Source: Phycisphaerae bacterium (GTDB lineage Bacteria; Planctomycetota; Phycisphaerae; Sedimentisphaerales; Anaerobacaceae). Taken from it: a stretch of DNA of 11,729 nt. Shown one piece after another: positions 6,498 through 11,729 of the stretch (the first letter of the stretch is position 1; each line of letters starts with the position of its first letter). Where the stretch lies: contig DAOUVA010000070.1 in the NCBI GenBank assembly GCA_030667885.1, forward strand, positions 1 to 11,729, given 5' to 3'. A program made the translations under genes and the position numbers. The notes under the pieces were generated by a model, which was not told where the DNA came from, did not search any database, and saw nothing but the letters and a program-made list of their open reading frames with translations.

Positions 6498-7550
6498 ATG
6501 GCTACTGCTCTTCATACAAAAATTAAAGTTTTGATAGTTGATGACTCTGCTATAGTACGTAAAATACTGAGCCAGCAATTGAGTAAACACCCCAATATTG
6601 AAATTGTCGGGACAGCACCTGATCCCTTTGTTGCACGCGATAAAATCTTATCGCTTAAGCCGGATGTACTTACGCTCGACGTTGAAATGCCCAGAATGGA
6701 CGGGATAACGTTTTTGCGAAAATTGATGAAGTCTCATCCGATGCCCGTTATCATTCTTAGTTCAGTAACACCCAAGGGCGGTAAGGCAGCTATAGAGGCA
6801 CTTGAAGCCGGTGCGGTAGAAGTTATAAGCAAACCTGGGCCGGCCTATAGCGTTGGCGATGCCTGTGACGACCTTATTGAAAAAATTAAGGTTGCGTCAA
6901 AGGCCCGCTTCAACAAACAAACAGTACCGCAACAACGAGATGCATCACCACCAACTAAACTGCATATGGCCGCTACTACTAATAAAATATTTGCCATTGG
7001 GGCGTCAACCGGAGGTGTCCAGGCATTATCATGTGTGCTTCCTGCTTTGCCGGCCAACGCACCGGGAACGGTGGTGGTTCAACATATGCCCGCTAATTTT
7101 ACAACGTCATTCGCCCAGCGTCTCAACAGCGAGTGTACCGTAAATGTTAAAGAAGCCGAGCACGGAGACCGCGTTATTCCGGGACATGTTCTAATAGCTC
7201 CCGGTGGATTGCATATGCTCCTGCAGCGTTCCGGTGCAAATTACTATGTTGCTATAAAAGACGGACCAGCAGTATGTCACCAAAGACCCAGCGCCGAGGT
7301 ATTGTTCAACTCAGTAGCAAAGTACGCAGGCGCCAATGCTGTTGGAGCAATTCTAACCGGAATGGGAAATGACGGAGCAAGCGGTCTTCTGAATATGCGT
7401 CAAAACGGAGCCTTTACCATAGCACAGGACGAAGCATCATGTATTGTTTTCGGTATGCCAAAGGAAGCCATAGATCGTGGAGCGGCTCAGAAAATCGTCC
7501 CGCTGCAGGATGTAGCCAGAACTATGGTTGGCGCTGCAAGTCGTTGTTAG
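6498..7550 (+). CDS. cheB: CheB, receptor methylesterase/response regulator
   Basis: It removes methyl groups from receptors, and often deamidates them, when phosphorylated by CheA. The N-terminal receiver (about 8-125) has Asp15-Asp16, phospho-acceptor Asp61 (LTLDVEMPRMDG) and Lys112 (SKPG). A linker (about 135-160) leads to the esterase domain with the catalytic triad Ser170 (IGASTGG), His196 (VVQHMP) and Asp292 (GMGNDGASG). At 350 residues it has the normal length. A strong AAAGGAGA at 6484-6491 precedes the ATG. The gene closes the operon: its TAG ends one base before the stop of the convergent deacetylase gene, leaving no room for a separate terminator. Confidence 0.96.
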   Translation: MATALHTKIKVLIVDDSAIVRKILSQQLSKHPNIEIVGTAPDPFVARDKILSLKPDVLTLDVEMPRMDGITFLRKLMKSHPMPVIILSSVTPKGGKAAIEALEAGAVEVISKPGPAYSVGDACDDLIEKIKVASKARFNKQTVPQQRDASPPTKLHMAATTNKIFAIGASTGGVQALSCVLPALPANAPGTVVVQHMPANFTTSFAQRLNSECTVNVKEAEHGDRVIPGHVLIAPGGLHMLLQRSGANYYVAIKDGPAVCHQRPSAEVLFNSVAKYAGANAVGAILTGMGNDGASGLLNMRQNGAFTIAQDEASCIVFGMPKEAIDRGAAQKIVPLQDVARTMVGAASRC

Positions 7551-7551
7551 T

Positions 7552-8508
7552 TTATCGCCGCTTTTTTAATTCGCGCCAGGTAGTCAGGATGATTCCTTCG
7601 CTCTCGATGAACTTTTTTATATCAGGATCGGTCAGTAAACGAAGCTCGGCCTCTCGATTCGCACCCGAACCGGAAATGTGTGAGAATACCTCCGTCTGTA
7701 CAGTACAGTGAACAATAATCTGCGTTATGCCCGGTTTCATATCGCGTAGTAATTTAATTAATTCGGCCTTTTTCCCCTCATAATCTTTAGCACTTGTTGG
7801 GCTAGTCACAAGATCATCTATAACCGGAAGTCCGGCATTCCATACCTTTTCTGCGATAGAATTTACCAGTAGTCTACGAGGGCCTACTTCATCACCAATA
7901 TACTGCATATGCCCTCCAAATATGAGAATTGGTATCTTCTTTTCAATACCCACTTTTACATAGCGGTCGATAAACTGAGGGGCAAAACATGTTCCCATGT
8001 GTGAATCAATATGGGTAGGCTCAATCCCCATAGACAGGGCCTTGTCAATTTGGGCACGAATCTCAGTTTCGAACTCATCGGCAGTAGCATGAGTGACAAC
8101 ATCCAGAACATTTTTCCATAAATAACCACCCGGATCCACAAGCCCCGGCACAGCCGGTTTGCCGGTAACTGGCCCCCATCGATAATTCTTCCATTCCGAC
8201 GTAAGTGTAAGATGAACACCGGCGTCTGTGTTTGGATGGGCCTTGAGATGAGCCGCATATTCGGGTACCCAGGGGCACGTCATCATAATGCTCAAAGAGG
8301 TGGCAATACCATCTTCAATAGATTTGATTGCCCCCATATTGGAATTATGCGACATACCTACGTCATCCACGTGGAAAATTACCACTTTTGTGCCCGAAGG
8401 CCAACCCAAACGTTCGGCATATGTTACTTCCCGGGCGATAGTGACATCCAATTTCATAAAAATTGCAGATAACAATAAAACAGTTCTAAAAGAGTGATTG
8501 AATAACAT
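7552..8508 (-). CDS. Secreted ChbG/YdjC-like carbohydrate deacetylase
   Basis: The ChbG/YdjC family are metal-dependent deacetylases acting on N-acetylated oligosaccharides. The 318 residues begin with a Sec-type signal peptide (MLFNHSFRTVLLLSAIF, hydrophobic to about 25). Family motifs follow: VVIFHVDDVG (Asp48/Asp49), GVHLTLTSEW (His99) and PTHIDSHMG (His167, His170), the expected metal and catalytic positions. A strong GGAGGTGG (8516-8523, minus strand) sits 7 nt before the start. The C-terminus is basic (ELKKRR). Characterised bacterial members such as ChbG act on cytoplasmic substrates, so export suggests an extracellular or periplasmic substrate. It diverges from the isomerase gene across 278 bp and converges on cheB with a 1-bp gap. 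Fold is confident; substrate unknown. Confidence 0.85.
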   Translation of the reverse strand: MLFNHSFRTVLLLSAIFMKLDVTIAREVTYAERLGWPSGTKVVIFHVDDVGMSHNSNMGAIKSIEDGIATSLSIMMTCPWVPEYAAHLKAHPNTDAGVHLTLTSEWKNYRWGPVTGKPAVPGLVDPGGYLWKNVLDVVTHATADEFETEIRAQIDKALSMGIEPTHIDSHMGTCFAPQFIDRYVKVGIEKKIPILIFGGHMQYIGDEVGPRRLLVNSIAEKVWNAGLPVIDDLVTSPTSAKDYEGKKAELIKLLRDMKPGITQIIVHCTVQTEVFSHISGSGANREAELRLLTDPDIKKFIESEGIILTTWRELKKRR

Positions 8509-8590
8509 ATAATTTCCACCTCCATTCGACTTTTTGCGTATAAGCTCATAAAGCCAAATTTTTATTTAAAGTTATCGTCGGCACATCAAA

Positions 8591-8596
8591 TATAAT
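8591..8596 (+). promoter_or_regulatory. Candidate -10 box in the divergent intergenic region
   Basis: A perfect TATAAT lies 191 bp upstream of the isomerase start in the 278-bp divergent gap. The sequence at the -35 position (around AAAGTT) is a poor match, so this is weak. A transcript from here would include the inverted repeat at 8634-8676 in its leader. Confidence 0.25.
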
Positions 8597-8633
8597 TTCT
8601 GAGCCTGTTCACGTTCTTAGTATATCAAATCAA

Positions 8634-8676
8634 TTACCTAAGGGCAAGCGCAGGGCAAGTGAGGTTTGCCAGGTAA
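8634..8676 (+). promoter_or_regulatory. Inverted repeat with internal 11-bp direct repeat, possible operator
   Basis: The left arm TTACCT-AAG-GGCAA (8634-8647) pairs with the right arm TTGCC-AGGTAA (8666-8676), leaving a 3-nt bulge: 11 pairs around an 18-nt loop. Overlapping it, AGGGCAAG occurs twice (8641-8648 and 8652-8659), exactly 11 bp apart, about one helical turn. No T-run follows, so it is not a terminator. Between divergent deacetylase and isomerase genes, it could be a shared regulator site. Confidence 0.4.
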
Positions 8677-8786
8677 ATAAAAATGAAGCAAAATTGGTTG
8701 TGGAATTGAGGTGGTTATCTGGTTATTATGATTACTTAAATAAACGGAGAAACATGGCTTAAAGGAGACTAATTAGGAGCATAATC

Positions 8787-9635
8787 ATGATAAAATTAGG
8801 CATGCATGTAGATAATTGGCGTCACTTCGACGTCTCGTATGATGTCCCTTGTCAGGTCGCAAAAGACCATAATATGGAGTATGTAGAATTCGGCACGATC
8901 GATGGGGACTACTTTATTCAGGCATTGGGGTACAATCCTCACATACCGCTTCATTCCGACCCGAAGATACTCAAGCAATATTTAGACTCGATGGGATTGA
9001 AAACATCACAACTTGATGCGGCCTATCCGATGTCGTTTCCAGAGGGTCAGTCCCGCGGTATCGGCTACACTATCCGAGCTATTCAGTTCGCCAAAGCAAT
9101 CGAATGTCCCTGTGTGGATACTACCGATGGTGGCCGTAAACCACAAGGATATACCGATGATGAAGTAATGTCTCTCATAAAGCAATACTATCGGGTAGTG
9201 CTGGAATGGGCCGAGAAATATGACATTATCATCAATGTTGAACCGCACGGTCCTTATACGACCAATCCGGACACTATGGAGCAAATCCTGAGCCTCTTCG
9301 ACTCGCCCTACCTGAGAATGAACTTTGATACCGGCAACACCTTCATAGCCGGGCAAGACCCGGTAAAGTTCCTTAAGCGGTTTCGGGATAAGGTTTCGCA
9401 CTGCCATATAAAGGATGTCAGCGAAGAGCTTGCAAAGGCTGTACGAGGGGGACAGACTGGAATTGCCTGTTCTGTGGTCGGTATCGGTGAAGGAGTCAAT
9501 GCCGACAATATAGCCGGCTGCATCGAACTGCTGAAGGAAATAAACTGGGATGGTGTTCTCTCAATAGAATGCGAAGCGGCACCCGGCAAGATTGAGCAGA
9601 GTATCGAATGGCTGCGTAATGAAATCTCCAGATAA
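8787..9635 (+). CDS. Sugar phosphate isomerase/epimerase-like TIM-barrel protein
   Basis: A xylose-isomerase-like TIM-barrel protein; relatives interconvert keto sugars or act on inositol-type intermediates using a divalent metal. The 282 residues show the usual metal-ligand series: Glu152 (NVEPHG), Asp181 (MNFDTGN), His207 (SHCHIKD) and Glu261 (LSIECE). An added Gly-rich loop (221-237) precedes the final strands. No signal peptide is present, so it is cytoplasmic. AGGAG at 8775-8779 is 7 nt before the ATG; a second AAAGGAGA lies at 8761-8768, just after a two-codon ATG-GCT-TAA. The enolase-superfamily gene follows 99 bp downstream on the same strand, consistent with one catabolic route. Exact reaction cannot be told from sequence. 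Confidence 0.85.
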   Translation: MIKLGMHVDNWRHFDVSYDVPCQVAKDHNMEYVEFGTIDGDYFIQALGYNPHIPLHSDPKILKQYLDSMGLKTSQLDAAYPMSFPEGQSRGIGYTIRAIQFAKAIECPCVDTTDGGRKPQGYTDDEVMSLIKQYYRVVLEWAEKYDIIINVEPHGPYTTNPDTMEQILSLFDSPYLRMNFDTGNTFIAGQDPVKFLKRFRDKVSHCHIKDVSEELAKAVRGGQTGIACSVVGIGEGVNADNIAGCIELLKEINWDGVLSIECEAAPGKIEQSIEWLRNEISR

Positions 9636-9734
9636 AACATTATAGCAATATATCCGGATTCTTCGACTGATTAAAACATTAACAGTAACGATAAATATGG
9701 CCAGGTAAGTTAACTATTCTTCAGGAGACTCAGA

Positions 9735-10982
9735 ATGAAGTTCAATCGTCGTGGTTTTATCAAGTCGGGTATTGGAGCCGGAGTATTGACAGCAGCACAG
9801 GGCTGCCTGTCTTCCGCCGAGACCCGCAAAACAAGTATTGCTCAACTGGACAAGGCTGCCGCGGCTCCGGTACTGAAAATTGCATCCATTAAATCGCCTG
9901 TGAAAATTGCTTCCATCGAGCTGCTGCGCGGAGATAAAAACTTTTTTGTTCGCACCAGAAGCACAGATGGTACCGTCGGTGTTGCCATAACCAATAGTCG
10001 CGCCGCATATCTCTACCCGATTTTACAGCAGTTGGTTATCCCTTATTTCATTGGCAAAGACGCCCGCGATCTCGATTCACTCATCGATGGAGTGTATGTA
10101 TATCGCAGCAATTACAAGCTGTCGGGTCTGGCCCTGTGGTGCTGTGTTGCATGGGTGGAGTTCAGCCTGCTTGATTTACTCGGACGAATCGCGAATAAAT
10201 CAGTGGGAGAACTGCTTGGCGGTGTGCTCCGTCGGGAAATTCCTATCTACGTTGCCAGCGGCAATCGCGATACCACACCGGAGCAGGAAGTTGCTATTCT
10301 GGTTGAGCATATAGAACGTACCGGTGTCAGGGCCATAAAATTTAAAGTTGGCGGACGTATGAGCAATAATGCAGATTCCATACCCGGACGTTCGGAGGGT
10401 TTGATTCGCACAGTCCGCAAAGCACTCGGTGACAAAATTACAATCTTCGCCGACTCGAATAGTTCCTACGACTGGCGTAAAGCTATTGAGATAGGCAAAC
10501 TCATGCAGGACTATGGTATCAATATGTTCGAAGAGCCCTGTCCATTCGACCACCTTGAGGAAACCAAACGCGTTGCCGACGCACTTTCAATTCCGATATC
10601 CGGTGGAGAGCAGGAAGCCAGCATGCGCCGTTTCCGATGGATGGTTCAAAACAACGCGGTGCAAGTCGTCCAGCCGGACCTTCACTATTACGGAGGATAC
10701 ATTCGCGCAACCCGCGTGGCGCGCATGGCGGCGGAGGCGGGAATGTCCGTTATACCACACATGTCCGGTGGCGGCGTCGGATATGTTGATGTGCTTCACT
10801 TCGCTTCCTGTACACCGAACATCGGAAGTTTCCAGGAATACAAGGGCGATATTTCTCGAACAGGACCCTGGTACGACCCTCCTCTGAGACTGAAAAACGG
10901 TGCAATTAACGTTCCTGCAGGACCCGGTCTGGGTATCGCCGATCTTTCCGATTTGCTTCGCAATGCCAAACCGGTTGAATAA
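9735..10982 (+). CDS. Tat-exported mandelate racemase/muconate lactonizing-type enolase-superfamily protein
   Basis: Members abstract a proton alpha to a carboxylate, commonly as sugar-acid dehydratases, racemases or epimerases. The 415 residues start with a twin-arginine signal (NRRGFIKSG, then a hydrophobic stretch to about 24). Cys24 in AAQGC could be a weak lipobox. The N-terminal capping domain is about 55-165. The barrel carries IKFKVGG (Lys202, Lys204), metal ligands Asp240 (FADSN), Glu266/Glu267 (FEEPCP) and Glu292 (SGGEQE), then Asp315 (VQPDLHYYGG) and His342 (IPHMSGGG). This catalytic set is complete for the mandelate racemase subgroup, so it should be active. AGGAG at 9723-9727 precedes the ATG. 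Export is unusual for a superfamily whose studied members are cytoplasmic. It probably shares a transcript with the isomerase gene. Substrate unknown. Confidence 0.87.
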   Translation: MKFNRRGFIKSGIGAGVLTAAQGCLSSAETRKTSIAQLDKAAAAPVLKIASIKSPVKIASIELLRGDKNFFVRTRSTDGTVGVAITNSRAAYLYPILQQLVIPYFIGKDARDLDSLIDGVYVYRSNYKLSGLALWCCVAWVEFSLLDLLGRIANKSVGELLGGVLRREIPIYVASGNRDTTPEQEVAILVEHIERTGVRAIKFKVGGRMSNNADSIPGRSEGLIRTVRKALGDKITIFADSNSSYDWRKAIEIGKLMQDYGINMFEEPCPFDHLEETKRVADALSIPISGGEQEASMRRFRWMVQNNAVQVVQPDLHYYGGYIRATRVARMAAEAGMSVIPHMSGGGVGYVDVLHFASCTPNIGSFQEYKGDISRTGPWYDPPLRLKNGAINVPAGPGLGIADLSDLLRNAKPVE

Positions 10983-11072
10983 TAATCACAAAATATGACA
11001 AAACTATTATTAATGAAATATTTCAGAAAGGCTAATACTGACCCATCTTATTTCAGCCATTGTCATCTTCGA

Positions 11073-11123
11073 GGCAGATATTTAAATGCTGTTAAGATAG
11101 CAACCATAATTTTCGTATCTGCC
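11073..11123. other. Inverted repeat between convergent genes
   Basis: GGCAGATA (11073-11080) and TATCTGCC (11116-11123) are perfect inverse copies separated by 35 bp, which include a smaller GCT/AGC pairing. The element sits between the ends of the enolase-superfamily gene (10982) and the prenyl synthase gene (11129). It may help end transcription from one or both sides, but no T-run follows either arm. The rest of 10983-11128 is A/T-rich with nothing else recognised. Confidence 0.3.
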
Positions 11124-11128
11124 ATAAT

Positions 11129-11729
11129 TCATCTCGCAGAATTAAACAGCTTACCGGGCATGATATAGTCAATCAGATAATCCAAACTTTTCTTGTAATC
11201 CGAGTTCTCAAGTTCATTGAGTTTACATTTTGCCTGATTGATATAATAAAAAGCTGTTTGCCGGGTCATGCTTAGGGCATTTGAATTAACATACATCCTT
11301 CTTATTTTTTCAAGTCTGTTTTTATCTATTTTAGACTCAAACATCCTTTTTATTTCTTGTCGTTCCCTTTGGCTAACAGCATCAAGCAAGTCCAGCAAAG
11401 GTAAAGTCATATCGCCGGCAACCACATCCTGACCGGGATGCTTGCCAAGGACACGCTCCTCACTGATTAAATCCTTACAATCATCTATAATTTGAAAGGC
11501 TATACCGAAGTTCAGCCCGAATCCCTTTAATGTTGTCTGAACAGTCTGGTTATGATTGCCTAAAATGCCCCCTGAATGGCAGCAGGCTGCAAGTAAAGAA
11601 GCTGTTTTTTTTCTTACGATGGTAATATAGTGCTCTTTAGATAAATTCAAATTACCCCTCTGATAGACCTGAATCAGCTCTCCCTCACACATCGCGTGTA
11701 TTGCCTGTGATATACAATCAAAAACATCC
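11129..11729 (-). CDS. Polyprenyl diphosphate synthase, C-terminal part (5' end outside window)
   Basis: It condenses isopentenyl diphosphate with allylic diphosphates to make prenyl chains for quinones or carriers. 199 residues are visible, about 60% of a usual protein of roughly 320. The frame is open through base 11728 (DVFDCISQAIHA before MCEGEL), so the Met at 11690 is internal. MCEGELIQ, RKKTASLLAACCHSGG and the second aspartate-rich motif FQIIDDCKDL identify the family. The first aspartate-rich motif would lie outside the window. The conserved GKxxGxD...TLP segment reads GKHPGQDVVAGDMTLP, with Asp where many members have Lys; this position varies in the family. It converges on the enolase-superfamily gene and seems unrelated to its neighbours here. 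Chain length cannot be inferred. Confidence 0.88.
   Translation of the reverse strand, partial: DVFDCISQAIHAMCEGELIQVYQRGNLNLSKEHYITIVRKKTASLLAACCHSGGILGNHNQTVQTTLKGFGLNFGIAFQIIDDCKDLISEERVLGKHPGQDVVAGDMTLPLLDLLDAVSQRERQEIKRMFESKIDKNRLEKIRRMYVNSNALSMTRQTAFYYINQAKCKLNELENSDYKKSLDYLIDYIMPGKLFNSAR

Noticed and set aside
7530..7570. Intrinsic terminator after cheB (GGCG...CGCC followed by TTTTTT)
   Set aside because: The stem is only four pairs with a loop of about 22 nt. The T-run is the complement of lysine codons in the deacetylase gene.
7439..7711. Plus-strand open frame across the cheB/deacetylase junction
   Set aside because: It is a shadow of two well-supported genes, has no ribosome site and shows no recognisable domain.
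11420..11450. Inactivating Lys to Asp change in the GK-TLP segment of the prenyl synthase
   Set aside because: This position is variable among known members, and the second aspartate-rich motif is intact, so loss of activity is not supported.

Overview
Origin. Base composition is moderate, with many A/T-ending codons and AGGAG-type ribosome sites. The gene mix is a CheA/R/D/Y/X/Hpt/B cluster, a Tat-tagged enolase-superfamily protein, a xylose-isomerase-like TIM-barrel protein and a secreted ChbG/YdjC-type deacetylase. This recalls Planctomycetota, perhaps an anaerobic Phycisphaerae lineage. That placement is inferred from gene types alone, with no marker gene in the window, and is only moderately likely. 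All three stop codons serve as ordinary terminators.

Layout. (1) Bases 1-1373 hold the 3' part of a gene that begins outside the window. It encodes a long charged Lys/Ala/Glu repeat region followed by a pair of CBS domains. (2) Bases 1374-1698 are non-coding, with a perfect TATAAT and a GC-rich hairpin just upstream of the chemotaxis genes. (3) Bases 1699-7550 form a co-directional chemotaxis cluster: cheA (interrupted), cheR, cheD, cheY, a CheX-type phosphatase gene, a free Hpt gene and cheB. No cheW, receptor or flagellar gene is visible. (4) A carbohydrate-type locus follows. A secreted ChbG/YdjC-like deacetylase lies on the minus strand (7552-8508), convergent with cheB and one base from it. 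It is divergent from a sugar isomerase/epimerase-like gene (8787-9635), which is followed by a Tat-exported mandelate racemase/enolase-superfamily gene (9735-10982). (5) The end of a polyprenyl diphosphate synthase gene enters from the right edge on the minus strand.

How the genes work together. CheA autophosphorylates and passes phosphate to CheY (motor output) and CheB (receptor methylesterase). CheR methylates receptors, CheD deamidates them, and the CheX-like protein should remove phosphate from CheY. The most notable feature is in cheA. Two in-frame stop codons, TAG at 2389 and TAA at 2401, cut the P1 phosphotransfer domain after its phospho-accepting histidine, and the reading frame is otherwise uninterrupted. 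The catalytic core (P3-P4-P5) continues from an ATG at 2413 that has no visible ribosome site. The same operon carries an intact free Hpt protein resembling a CheA P1 domain. It could supply phosphotransfer to a P1-less kinase. Alternatively cheA may be decaying, read through, or affected by sequence error. The carbohydrate locus looks like deacetylation and isomerisation/dehydration of a sugar or sugar acid, with two of three enzymes predicted to be exported; the substrate cannot be named.
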